Source: Patiria pectinifera (lineage: Eukaryota; Echinodermata; Asteroidea; Valvatida; Asterinidae). Taken from it: a stretch of 64,000 nt of DNA. A model generated the notes under the pieces. That model saw only the letters and a program-made list of their open reading frames with translations. It was not told the origin of the DNA and searched no databases. The position numbers and the translations under genes are program-made. The DNA lies in the NCBI GenBank assembly GCA_029964075.1, contig CM057135.1:11930863-11994862 (forward strand), read 5' to 3'. Below, piece after piece: positions 20,268 through 32,447 of the stretch; position 1 is the stretch's first letter, and each line of letters opens with the position of its first letter.

Positions 20268-23016
20268 TCTTTCTTTCTTTCTTTTCCGGACAATACTTAT
20301 CCGCAGGTTTACTCCTAAACCGTTCAAGATGTAAACTTGTAACTTTCAACACATATCGACCCTGATCCCGAGTAGTGCATATTGTCCTGACGTCATGATG
20401 ACGTCATCAGGTATCAAATTACAAGCAATTTAGTGTTTCTATTTTTTAATCAATACAAATCGATATAAAATCAACCGTGAGAGACCGGAACTTGTTTTTA
20501 ACGGCAGTCAATAGAATAATACTGGGTCTTCAATTTACCTCGTGGGTGTCAAATCATACGACCCTTACTTCCGGTCGAAACCGGTCGAACCCGGAAGTGC
20601 CTTGTAATTTAAAAATGGTAAAAGATATGAACGTGCTTTCAAAGATGTTAGTCTTTCGCAAGAAAGTACTTTTCGAAACTGTAACCGATGACGTCATGAA
20701 ATATTAGAGCGCCCTCTAGCGGCAGGTTTAAAAATGTCCAAAATGCATTTTGAATAGATGTCTGTGTCGAAGTTTGCTGTAATCTTTTGAAAATTAGTAA
20801 ATATGATGACCTTCATGCAAACAACACATGTGTAAAGTCTGAAGCCGATGACGTCATCAGACAGGAAGTTACAATGAAAAGACTTTTTATTCTTCAAAAA
20901 TCGCTAACAAAAATCAATCGTGAGAGATATAATCTTAAATTGTCCATTAAATGATAGATTAAACATTGGCGTCAATTGTGCCAGGCGCGTGGCTTGTCAA
21001 ATTGTTCACACACGTGACCCGCCGCCGACAAAAATACCCTAACGGTGGTCCGTCGCTCAAAAATGCAATGAAAGCGTAGAGCAGGGTGTGCGTGAGTACA
21101 CTGCATGTACAGGACATTGTACATGTACATGCATTCAGTGCAGATCCATTATTTCATCATTGTCATGCTTGTTGGAACGGGACCGAACACGTGGCGCGTA
21201 GTCTTGTGCTCAAGACGCTTGGTTTTCTATAACAAATCCCATAGACTTTGTGCACGATTTTTCTCGTCAGCATTTTAGTCATAAAGCACACTCATTATGA
21301 CATTGAAACTTAACATAGTCAAAGAACATATAGCAAAGGTCGTTGGCGAAATTGGACGCAATGATGACGTCATCATGTGATTTATTATGAAATTTTAAAT
21401 ATTTATTTAAGCCCATTGACTTTGTACACAGTTTTTCCACTTTGTGCCCTTCTTTTTCAAGGGACCTTTTGGACCATTTTTCAATGGGGCATCTTCATCA
21501 AAGTAACACCAAGCAAAGACGGAATGCTAAGATTGTGCCAGAAAAATGATGGCATGATGACGTCATCAGGTGTCACGTACAAGCAATTAAACTTTGATTT
21601 TTGTTATCTTTAAAAATCTATATACAATCAATAATTAGATCTGTCGTCTTGCTGTTTGCGGCAAGTGAAAGAGTAAATTAAGGTCTTTATTTTTTAACGT
21701 GTACGTAAAATCACATGACCCTTGCTTCCGGTCGAAACCGGAAGTGGCTTATTATTGGCTTATTATTTAAAATTGGAAATAGATATGAACTTTTTTTCAA
21801 CGGTGTTAGTCTCTGGCCAGATAATTTTCTTCTAAACGTGTACCGGTGACGTCATGAAATTCACGACCGCCCTCTAGCGGCAGGTTTAAGAATGGCAAAA
21901 TGAATTTTGAATAAATGTCTGTGGCGAAGTGTTTTGTAATAGCCTGAAAACTGGTATATATAATGACCTTCATGCAAACAGCACATGTGTGAAGTTTGAA
22001 GTTGATGACGTCATCAGACCGGAAGTTACAACGAAGAAACCTATTCTTTAAAAATACATCAATCCTGAGAGATATAATCGTGAATTGTCCATTGAATGAT
22101 AGCTTAAACATTGGCGTCAATTGTGCCAGGTTCCTGGCTTGTCTAAGTGTTCTCACACGTGACCCGCCGCCGACAAAAATACCCTTAAAGTAGTCCGTCG
22201 CTCAAAAATTCAATGAAAGCATAGCGCGTTGCCGTTCAGCAACGGCATAGGGCGCGTGCGCCCGCTAATCGTAGCCTGGCTTTTCGTTTGCTTTTCGTGG
22301 GCGTACATGTACATGCCCAGTTGTTAGTACGTAGACTCTGAGAAAGTCTGAGGAGAAGTACTGTTGTCACGCGTGTATGACTAAAAAAGATCGCTGCGCG
22401 CATCTTCGTCTTGAAAAAAAAACAAGACAGAAAAGCGCGCATGCGCGGTTAATGTGTCAAAACCGGGGTTAGGCTTGTACACTGCATGCACACTTTGATT
22501 CGGAAAGTAGAATGTATTCACTTACGCTGTTCATGGCGCGGCATGGAAAGGCATCCTCGTTCGAACTCTGATCGGCAATTTGGCGAATACAAATGTTTGT
22601 TTCTGTTTATAAATTTACCCTCTGATAGTAAGTATTATTTCGGTGGTTTTTTTTCAGGCAAATGGTATTGGGAGTTCATGCTGAAAACAGCTTACCATTT
22701 AAAATAGCTCCAGTTATGATCGGACACATGAATACATGCAAATCAATGAACATGCATCCTCTCCGAACAACATCAGTATTCACTACCCATATTCACCTTT
22801 TCTACGTTAAAAAAATAAATACATACTGACATTGATCACTACCGAAAAGAAACATTTTTAAACAAAATGATTAATTTTATCAGACAGTTTAAATTTCGTT
22901 ATCCTTTGTACATATTCTTACATAAAAAATATTCATAACTTAACTGGACAGTGTTTCATAAAACAGTTGTCTACCAGACCACTCTGCGTTTGTAACAACA
23001 AACGCGAAGCTCTAGT
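20268..23016 (+). mobile_element. Helitron-like repeat unit 2 (longest)
   Basis: It follows unit 1 directly through a CTTT-rich stretch but lacks the 5' hairpin. It ends with the hairpin at 22986-23005 and CTAGT at 23012-23016. The unit is longer than the others because about 380 bases (20690-21075) recur in diverged form at about 21850-22240, including GCCCTCTAGCGGCAGGTTTA, CCTTCATGCAAAC and ACGTGACCCGCCGCCGACAA. No protein frame. Confidence 0.6.
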
Positions 23017-23019
23017 GTT

Positions 23020-23132
23020 TCTTTCTTTGAGTGGTCGGGCACAATCCGACCACTCTTTGGATCTGTTACGATTAATCTTTCTTTCTTTCTTTCATACTTT
23101 CTTTCTTTCATACTTTCTTTCTTTCTTTTTTC
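23020..23132. repeat. CTTT microsatellite interrupted by the 5' hairpin
   Basis: (CTTT)n runs flank the GAGTGGTCGGG hairpin, and similar shorter runs lie at 20268-20286 and 26056-26085 at equivalent places of other units. Confidence 0.85.
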
Positions 23133-24523
23133 CGGACAATACTTCTCCCCGGGTTTTCTCTTAAACGGTATATGGTATGAACTTGTAACTTTCAATATAT
23201 ATCGACCCTCCTCCGAAGTGGTGCATGTTACTCTGACGTCATGATTACGTCATCAGGTGTCAAATTACAAGTGATTTGAGGTGGAAAAGTGACCAATTAC
23301 TTTCACTTATAACTCTTGAACTAAATAATCAATGATGTTTGTATTCTGTAATGAGATAGACCATTAATTGCTCAACATTTTTTGTCGTGTACGTAAACTT
23401 GCTTGACCTTTACTTCCGGTTCTACCGGAAGGTCAAAGTTAGATGAATTCAAAATTAGGACGTTTGCCTGAAATAAAAACAAAGCAAAATTTCTTCCGAA
23501 CAGTTTACGCTACAATCACAAAAAAATGTGTGTGAACTTGTTCCATGTTATGAAGATATTATACATTTTGTTACGTCAGCATGACGTTATCAGGTATCAA
23601 ATTACAAGCGATTTAAGGGCAAATTTTGACAAAATAGTTTACGCTATATCTTTTGAACTAAATAAATTATCGTGTTCGTTTTTTTCGTGAGGTTGTAGAC
23701 TATGTCGTGAGTAACATTTCTTGTTCCCGGACACAAAACCGCTTGACCTTCACTTCTGGTGTTACCGGAAGTGCACTAAAAACCGAATATAACTAAAAAA
23801 TGGAATCATTTTACTACACTCATATAAATTATGAAAGTGTTTAGTGAGGAATGCCAGACTCAAACGCAGTGTGCTGACGTCATCTTTCGAAAGGGCGCCC
23901 CCTAGCGACACAAACACAACGTTGCTTATTTTAATTTGAAAACCATCCGTTCAAATTTTATCAAATCGCCCCTTGATATTCTTTGAATAACCACAGATAA
24001 CTTAGCAAGGTTTCAAACTGATGACGTCATCAGACCGGAAGTTACTTCTATGAGAATTTGAAAACGACCCGCATTTTAAGTCTATTTTATATCATTCGAT
24101 CCATGTCGAATGTCTTCGTAGCCCAAATAACGATATCCATTACAATGTCCACTTTTTGCATGCTTCAAAATACTGTGACGATATCAAACTGGAGGTTAGA
24201 TGTTATGAATACATACACTTACATTTTTTTATATTTTCATACATTATTTAACTTCCGCACAATGAACATGTATCCACTCCGAACTAAATCAGTATTCACT
24301 TTCCGTTTTTGAATAATTACGTCATCAAGCCAGAAATAACTTAAATGTGTACATGGAATGTTTACTGAATTTTATCACAAAATAATTGATTGTACTGTAA
24401 ATGATTTAATTTTTGATCCTTTGTTCTTACATAAAAATATTCATAACTTCACTCGGCAGTGTTTAATGAAAACAAAATGCCTGCCCGACCACTATGCGTT
24501 TGTAACAACAAACGCGAACCTCA
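23029..24523 (+). mobile_element. Helitron-like repeat unit 3
   Basis: Starts with the 5' hairpin at 23029-23055 (one mismatch in the right arm), followed by a CTTT microsatellite to about 23130. It ends with the 3' hairpin at 24496-24515, but the tail reads CTCAAT instead of CTAGT, so this end has decayed. The interior carries the same ordered landmarks as unit 1. Confidence 0.6.
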
Positions 24524-25907
24524 ATTTTTTTTCCCGCCGTACAGCACGTTTCCGCGGGTTTTCTCCTTAACGGTTTATGATAGGAACTTGTAACTTTCAA
24601 TACATATCGACCCTCATCCTAAGTGGTGCATATTACTCTGACGTTATGATTACGTCATCAGGTGTCAAATTACAAGTGGTTTTAGGTGGAAAAGTGACCA
24701 ATTACTTTCACCTATAACTTTTGAACTAAATAATAAATGATGTTTGTATTGTGCATTGAGATGAGATAGACTATTAATTGCTCAACATTTTTTGTCGTGT
24801 ACGTAAACTCGCTTGACCTTTACTTCCGGGTCTACCGAAAGGTCAAAAGTAGGTGACTTCAAAATGAAGACGTTAAACGCCTGAAATAAAAACAAAGCAA
24901 AATTTCTTCCGAACGGTTTACGGTACAATCACAAACACTTGTGTGAACTTGTACCATGTTACGAAGATGTTATACATTTTGTAACGTCATCATGACGTCA
25001 TCAGGTATCAAATAACACGCGACTTAAGGGAAAATTTTGACAAAACAGTTTGTGCTATATCTTTTGAACTAAATAGAGTATCGTGTTCATTTTTTTTCGT
25101 GAGGTTGTAGACTATGCCGTGAGAAACATTTCTTGTTCTCGGACACAAAACCGCTTGACCTTTACTTCCGGTGTTACCGGAAGTGCAATGAAAACTGAAT
25201 ATAGCGCAAAAGCGGAAACGCGTTACTACAGACATATATATTATGCAAGTGTTTAGTGAGAAATGCAAGTCACAAAAAACAGTGTGATGACGTCATAATT
25301 CGAAAGGGCGCCCCCTAGCGGCACATACAATTGTGTTTGTTTTAATCTGAAAAACATCTGTTCCAATTTTACCCAATCGCCCCTTGATATTTTTTGATTA
25401 ACCACAGATAACTTAGCAAGGTTTCAAATTAATGACGTCATCAGACCGGAAAGTAACGTCGATGAGAATTTGAAAATGATCATATTTTAAATTGAATTCT
25501 ATCATTTGATCCATGTCGTATATCTTCGTAGCCCAAATAACGATACCATAACAATTAATGTTAACCTTTTGCTTCCAAATACTAGTGACGTCATGAAACC
25601 GGAAGTTAGGTGTTATAAATACATACAGTTATATTTTTCATATTTGCATACGTTATTTGCCTTCACAATAAACATTTATCCACTCCGAACTAAATCTGTA
25701 TTCATTTCCCATTTTATGTTTACGGAAATTTAGCACACCATTAAAGATGCATTTCTCAACAAAACAATTTATTGTGATGGAAAGGATTTAATTTCGTGAT
25801 CCTTTGTTGTTTCATAAACATAATTATAACTTAACTCGGCAGTGTTTCATGTACAAATTGCCTGCCTGACCACCCTGCGTTTGTAACAACAAACGCGAAC
25901 CCCTAGT
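24524..25907 (+). mobile_element. Helitron-like repeat unit 4
   Basis: Joined directly to unit 3 with loss of the 5' hairpin. It begins at the CCGTACAGCACGTTTCCGCGG phrase and ends with the hairpin at 25877-25896 and CTAGT at 25903-25907. Landmarks in order include GACGTCATCAGGTATCAAAT, CTTCCGGTGTTACCGGAAG and GGGCGCCCCCTAGCGGCAC (25306-25324). Confidence 0.6.
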
Positions 25908-26008
25908 TAGAATTATTATATTGTCATGTACCGTTCAGCATGTTCAATGGGCCTATGCTGGGCACCGTCAAACTATTCTGAAAGACAAATTAAAATTGAG
26001 TTGTAATT

Positions 26009-27252
26009 GAGTGGTCGGGCACAACCCGACCACTCTTTGGATTTGTTGCGATTAGTCTGTCTTTCTTTCTTTCTTTTTTTTTTTTCCGTACAGCACGTTT
26101 CCGCGGGTTTTCTCCTAAACGGTTTATGATAGGAACTCGTAACTTTCAATATATATCGACCCTCATCCTAAGTGGTGCATATTACTCGGAAGTCATCATG
26201 ACGTCATCTGGTGTCAAATTACAAGCGATTTTCGTTAAAAAAAATGACGATCTTCTTACACCTATAACTCTTGAACAAATTGATCAATTATGTTCCAACC
26301 TTGTAATCAAATGTTAAAAAGATGTTATAAATGTTGTTACGTCATCATGACATCATCAGATATCAAATTACAAGCGATTTGATGGCACGATTTGACAAAA
26401 CAGTTAGACCTATATCTCTTGAACTAAAAGGAATATCGTGTTCATTTTTTCGTGAGGTTGTAGACGGCGCTTTGAGCAACATTGCTTATTCCCGGGCACA
26501 AAACTGCTTGACCGGAAGTGCAATAAGAATTGAATCTTACTCTAAAACGGAAGAATTTTACTACAGACAAATACATCATGGAAGTGTTAAGTGAGGAATG
26601 CCAATCGCAAAAACATAGTTTTGCCGTCATCGCACAAAAGGGCGCCCTCTAGCGGCACATCAAAACAGTTTAATCTTTCAAAATGTTAAAACCCTCAATC
26701 CAATTTTAATAAAATGGCCCTAATGTATCTCGTGAGCAACCACAAATTAATTCGCAAGATTTCATAATCATGACGTCATTGACCGGAAGTTACTGAAGGA
26801 AGATTTCAACAATGATCATTTTATTTTTAATTTAAATCCATCATATGATCCCGGTCTCATGACTTTGTTTTTTGCCGAACAAAATGACATCTGTTACACT
26901 TTATATTGACCTTTTGCTTCCAAATACTGTGACGTCATAAAAAAAACTACATAAACTTAATTTCCATATTCCAATCCGTTGTTTCTACTTAATGATAAAC
27001 AAGGGTCCTCCCTTCTTTTTTTGACTGATTACGTCTTCAAACCGGAAATGACTTGCACGTGTACCTAAATGTTTACTGAAATTTAACATACCCTAGAAGA
27101 CGTATTCTTTTTGTACAAAATAATTGGTACTGGAAATGTAAAGTCCTTTTTTCGTGCCAAACACATATTCATAACTTTACTGGACAATATCTAATGAAAT
27201 AGTTGTCTACCCGACCACTCTGCGTTTGTAGCAACAAACGCGAACCTCTAGT
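26009..27252 (+). mobile_element. Helitron-like repeat unit 5
   Basis: Has both ends: 5' hairpin at 26009-26035 (perfect 11-bp arms) and 3' hairpin at 27222-27241 followed by CTAGT at 27248-27252. Separated from unit 4 by about 100 bases of other sequence. It is shorter than unit 1 by several internal deletions. No coding sequence. Confidence 0.62.
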
Positions 27253-27978
27253 CTTTTAATTATATTGGTACTTAAAGAATTATTAATTGAGTAAATTGTA
27301 TAGTTTAGCCATTTGTTTTGCTTGGTAAAATATTTTTGGTGGAATAAGACCAGTCCTGATTAAGATTTGATTTGTTTCCAACCAAATGGACCAAATTGTA
27401 ATGCGAGTAACCGTAATGCGAGTAACACAAATTCTTCATTGGTTATCTTTTATTACTTTTTGTGGTCTTTATTTTGGTTTTAGTCCATATGTTTAGGGTT
27501 GTGGAACTAGATCTAGTTAAACTCTGATCAAAATTGTGGGGATAAAATTTGTACTTGACCCCAGCCAAAGGGTCGGACAAAATGTAATGCCACTAACCGT
27601 AATGCGAGTAACCAACCTTTCTCGCTGTATAATTTACATCTGATTTTAGTCTTTAGTTTTTATTTACCATTTTAGTTAAGTACATGTACTAGGTGTCCTG
27701 TAAAGATATTACTTTGGTCATTGCAATTTCAGTTTAAGCAGACGGGGCAATAAAAACAGAGCCAGTTCTGGGCATGCTTTTTTGTGTAATGCGAGTAACC
27801 CTTTTTTTGAAGAGTGCCACGATTTCCTCAGGGTACGAACATAATTCTTTTTACCATCGGGTGAAGGCTTGAATATAGGATTTTTTTATGCAGCACAAGA
27901 GATAGATAATCCAACTACTGCTAAAACCACAGCACTCGGAACACGAAAGGGTGCAACAAAGTGTAATGCGAGTAACCG
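27253..27978. repeat. Array of GTAATGCGAGTAACC motifs at ~180-200 bp spacing
   Basis: The 15-base phrase GTAATGCGAGTAACC or a one- to two-base variant occurs head-to-tail as dimers at 27398-27427 and 27584-27613, and singly at 27786-27800 and 27963-27977. The sequence before each dimer (ACCAAATGGACCAAATT, CCAAAGGGTCGGACAAAAT) is also similar, so this may be a diverged tandem repeat of about 190 bases. Two further copies lie at 15921-15954. Confidence 0.65.
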
Positions 27979-29175
27979 TGGAATCGTCCATATACATGAA
28001 CGTGACTGAATAATTAAGAGGAACTAGTAAGCATAAAAAATGGATACTCAAGTTACGCTCATTTACAAGTACCTTGTCGACAGATATCATAAAGTAGTTT
28101 TCCCAAACCTCAGTAACGATGATCCTCAAATTCAACAAGTTGCTTACTGGCACAGTTTACCCTATTAAAACCTTATGGGAAGTCGTGTAAACAGTGATAA
28201 CATTGTGACATTTAGCCCAGCAAACAAAAAGGGGAAAAAACGAGGTGGCCGTAAATTGGGCTAAAAGTAGGTGAAGGGTGACCTAACGTGGGAGACTTGA
28301 ACAAGTTCAAGGAAAATTCCAAAATTATTGGTCAGAAAACGTTTTCGCATCTTACATAATTATTGTGAGCAAAATTAATCTTTTTTAGGGGGGATTTCTT
28401 TGAACTTAAGGCAACCCTTCGCTGGATTGTTAACCCAATTTACGGAGACCTTATTTTCCCCTTTTTTTTGGGGGGGGGGCTAAATATTAAAACGTAATCA
28501 TTTGTCACATGATTTCAGATTTATTTGTGTCGGGGTAACTGTGCAAATAGGAACCTTTGTGAATTTGAAGCTCATCAATGATAACGTTTGGCAAGACTAC
28601 CTGATGATATCCAAGGCAAAGGTAAATGTGCGCAACTGTAGGGTATAATGGTAGCCATGTTTTATCTTTAATATTGTTATTATGTCCAACAAATGATCCG
28701 GTCTCTGACATGCTTTAGAAAATGTGAAGTGATAAAGGTAAGTTGTTGCCGTAGCACCATGTGGCAAGATCTCTTTTGTAAGTATGTGTGGGTCTGAAAA
28801 GAACTGGAGGGTACTCAATGTTTCGGACAGTATGCTCTGCCCATCATCAGGAGACTGTGGGATTCCAACGGTGAAGTGGGGTTACACGGTGCCTGGAAAC
28901 GATGAAGCGTGCGAGGGATGCAAACCCAGGGCACTCATTCAGACCTTGGGATGCAAGCGATGAAGCGTGAGAGGGATGCAAACTGTGGGTACTCATGCAG
29001 GCCAAGGGGGGATGCTGGAAGATCAATGAGGCTCGTCATTCGGAAGGAAGGGAACAAAGGGGATGTCGTATGGCATGAACTACACTTAATCGTAATAAAA
29101 GAGGGTTCCAAGATGGAATGCGGAGAGTCCGTTCCAGTAATTTTCCTAAGTCACGCTACCCAAAATATAACATGA
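27979..29175. other. Gene-free stretch with a 58-bp tandem duplication
   Basis: No recognised frame. A 58-base unit starting CGATGAAGCGTG at 28900 is repeated from 28958 with about ten differences. A poly-G tract lies near 28471-28480. Confidence 0.6.
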
Positions 29176-29306
29176 TGGCAGAGCTGGGTTTCTAATATAC
29201 CCGCGGACATTTAGACCATAGTATTCTAACGTCACTTGACTTTGTGGACACGTAAAAAGGGCATCTTACGTCGGAAAATTCACCGCACGAGTGACGGTTC
29301 AGAACA

Positions 29307-29714
29307 ATGGCACAAGCTCCACAACAGGTGGTGCACTCTCGCACACCGCTGATCGGTCGCCTCGACAAATATGATGAGGTGGAAGATATCCGTAACTATG
29401 TTGAGCGGCTGAACTTGTATTTTCAAGCAAATGACATTGCTCAGGAGAAACAGACAGCTGTTCTGTTAAGTGGAGAAGGTCCAACTGTGTATAAAACTGT
29501 CAAAAGTCTGGCAGAGCCTACCCCAGTAACTGAGAAAACATACACAGAACTGTGTGAGTTGTTCATCGCCCACTATGGACCCAAACGTCTGGTTGTGTCG
29601 GAGCGATTTTGCTTCTACAAAAGGTATCAACGGCCATCAGAGACCATTGCACGTATGCCACGGCAGTTCCACATGCATATCGCGCACACAAACAAAGGTT
29701 CTGTAATGCGTTAG
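29307..29714 (+). pseudogene. Gypsy-1 gag, N-terminal fragment
   Basis: An ATG frame of 135 residues. Residues 1-118 resemble the start of capsid (gag) proteins of animal Ty3/Gypsy elements: a short leader, a region around YVERLNLYFQAND, a LLSGEGPTVYKTVKSL segment and a KRLVVSERFCFYKR...PSETIAR segment. After Arg118 the frame appears shifted by one base, and homology ends near 29700. The remainder of a compatible gag is found at 42003 in the same orientation. About 130 bases upstream, ATAACATGATGGCAGAGC might be the end of an LTR and a primer site, but no second LTR is visible. A capsid protein packages the element's RNA; this piece cannot do so. Confidence 0.75.
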
Positions 29715-30112
29715 TTCTGTATTTGTGAACTCCAATGATGCCGGTGACGTCACACAACATAGTGCCGTCCACATACAGAAAAAAATCGATGTTTCGTCCC
29801 AAATAATGTCAAAATTAGACACTTTAGAAATATTACATATTATTATTATTATCATAAATGACAGGCAATGACGGGAAATGATGTTTTCTTTAGGAAATAA
29901 ATGAGAGAGGGGTATAATTTATATGCCAAGATGTGTTTTAGGGGAATTTTCGCCAATATTTTTGCAATGCGGGATGAATTTATTCGCGTATCGAAGACTT
30001 TTAAAAGCCCTTCAAGAAAAGCGAAACGCAGTTTTTCAGAAGAAATCTTTATGTTGATACCATTATTCAGTTATGAAAATAGCCAAATCATACTTTTTCT
30101 TGGTCGGGTCGA

Positions 30113-30163
30113 CATTTTAAAATGAAATATAGACTTTCAAAGTCTATATTTCATTTTAAAATG
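30113..30163. repeat. Perfect 51-bp palindrome
   Basis: Arms of 25 bases (30113-30137 and 30139-30163) are exactly complementary around a single central C. The core is AAATATAGACTTT and its complement. A third partial copy, AAATATAGACTTTGAAAG, follows at 30164-30181. Confidence 0.92.
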
Positions 30164-31482
30164 AAATATAGACTTTGAAAGTCAGACTACAATTCCAAAG
30201 CTTCGCTGAGAATTCGTGCTGTTGCATCGCTGGTTCACGATCTAGTATCCCACTAATACATGCAAACTGGCGCGCGGGTACCAACTGGCCTAGCGACGCG
30301 TGTGTCTTGTACACAAAAGCGCCGTACAACGTGTACACATGTACATGTGTACGTAAAACCATTGCATTCTACGGACAATCGCAAGACATTGAATAAAATT
30401 TAAAAATACATAAAATGCAAATTACATAGAAATAAAGAATCATCTGTCTTTAGATGAAAACACTTACTGTGGACAAAATAAACACACAATCCGAAATTCA
30501 CAAATGTTTAGTGTTGTACAGTGAGTGAGTGTTGTACAGCATATTAAAGCAGCACAATCATGACAATCCAAAACCAAGCATGAATTTGCCATCAGTATGA
30601 GACACTCTATCCTCTTAATATTCTGGGGGAAGTTGCTGACAATTAATTGGATCTATAGCTTAAACAAAACAATAACAAAAAGGTTTTGGCAATAAACGCA
30701 TTCTTTATTTCACAACCAGTCCATATCATTTAAAAAAAAAAGTTTCATTTACAGAAGTGAAACTTCACAACAGCCATATTTTACAAGTAAATAAAATGCA
30801 CATGTAATGTAAGCACGAACTCAACTAATGAAATCAGGTTTGGCAAGTGATAAAACAATGAAAAGTCTGAAAAATTAAATAGGGTAGTTGCAGTTGATTC
30901 AAGAAAGTGATTCAAAAATTCAACTTTATGAAAGGGCAAATGGATTTAAGCATACCCTCACACCTGAAGACAGTATAAAGGGTTTTTTTTCATATTTATT
31001 TATTATTAATATTTTGTTGGAGAAAGGAGCTTGCAGTTCAACTGCACTATTTCATGAGTGGTGGTGATGGCAATTTCAGGTTTCAAACTTTCGCTTCATT
31101 AAAATTTCACATACGTACGTGTACACGTACCTGGATGACCTGCACCAGATTTACAAAGCACTACATCACTTCACAATTTGATGCAAACACAGTCCACTGT
31201 GAAGTTCTTTTCCAGTGTGAATGCATCATACATCGTCAATTTTGTTAAGTATTTGATAAAAGTTTTCACAAGTACAATCGACGACTCTTTGTTGACTTTT
31301 CGACGACTATTTACTGTTCTTTGAATAAATACATAACATGAAAATACATGTACATGTACATGTAGTCACCTTTTGTCCTTTGAATACACTACGACGTGTC
31401 ACACTTACAGCATATTTTGTGAAATGAATCACAGGATGCGTCATCCTCGGGATACAACGATGCATCGTAGGTTACATCGTGT

Positions 31483-31805
31483 TTACAGAACCGGGATATT
31501 TTGGGTTTTACGAACTGACATCCGCCACAGTGCGGCACTTTTAGAGGCAACAAGGCATATTTGTACATTTTTGTTTTTTCGAACTAACACCCAAGCATGA
31601 TGCGGCAATACATCTATCCGTGTACTTGTGCAATTATATATGTGCACATTTTTCATTAAAAAAGCGATTTAATTGGTAAAATTAAGATCAGTGTCAGTTC
31701 GTGAAACCGAAAATGCATGGATGCGCTCTAAAAGTGTCGCACTGTGGAGGATGTCAGTTTGTGAAACCCAATATCCCGAATCTGTAAATACGCACGCGTG
31801 CATCG
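31483..31805. repeat. Fold-back inverted repeat, ~120-bp arms
   Basis: The left arm (GGGATATTTTGGGTTTTACG, AACTGACATCC, CACAGTGCGGCACTTTTAGAG) is matched in inverted orientation at 31682-31805. The spacer is about 80 bases. The right arm also contains direct repeats of GTCAGTT(C/T)GTGAAACC. There is no coding sequence, so it may be a short fold-back or MITE. Confidence 0.7.
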
Positions 31806-32447
31806 CACTCATGTGTGCGCAAGTGTCAGTTTGTGGTGACATTGACAAGATATATACCATCTGAAATGGCATTAAGGACAAAACAGAAACTGTCCTGATC
31901 AAAGATTACCTCCAGTTATCTCCTAAATTCCCAAACTATCTCAATTCTCTCAAACCGCCCCCCCCCCCCTCCCCGGCAGTAAGATATTCATTATGAAATG
32001 TTTACGTCAACTATGTTATTCAAGCATCTGGGACAGGGAGGCAGCGAACAGACTACACCTACCACTCCCAATTCAGATCACACTAAACATACACCGTACG
32101 TACATGTACTCCACACCATGGACTATTTAGAAAGGTTCAGAGTGGGGGTTGGGCTGTTTGAATGAACATGGCCATGTCATGGCATGGTCAGGAACTGATA
32201 CGGAGTTCAATCGCAATGGGTGGGTAGTACAGATCAGATGCAGAGGAATCCCAAGCTCGTCCATTATACGCAGCCATGCATGTCGTTGCCATCTTCAATC
32301 CAGAAATAGAAAAAAACCTCTTCAAAACCTGAAAGCACAACAAGAATATAACAAATGGAACAAAGTTAATGGGATACTTTGAGATGCATGGTGGCAGCAA
32401 ATACACCGGTCCTTTTCCGGTGTTGACGTCAATTTGAACATGTGCAC

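Larger units (their letters stand above)
29715..32447. other. Gene-free stretch between Gypsy-1 gag and Gypsy-2
   Basis: No gene is recognised. Structures are a perfect palindrome at 30113-30163, a TACATG-type run at 30330-30352, an inverted repeat at 31483-31805 and a poly-C tract at 31960-31971. Small frames here have no family resemblance. Confidence 0.6.

Noticed and set aside
18455-27252. CRISPR-like repeats
   Set aside because: The units are over 1 kb, diverged, and have no regular short spacers.
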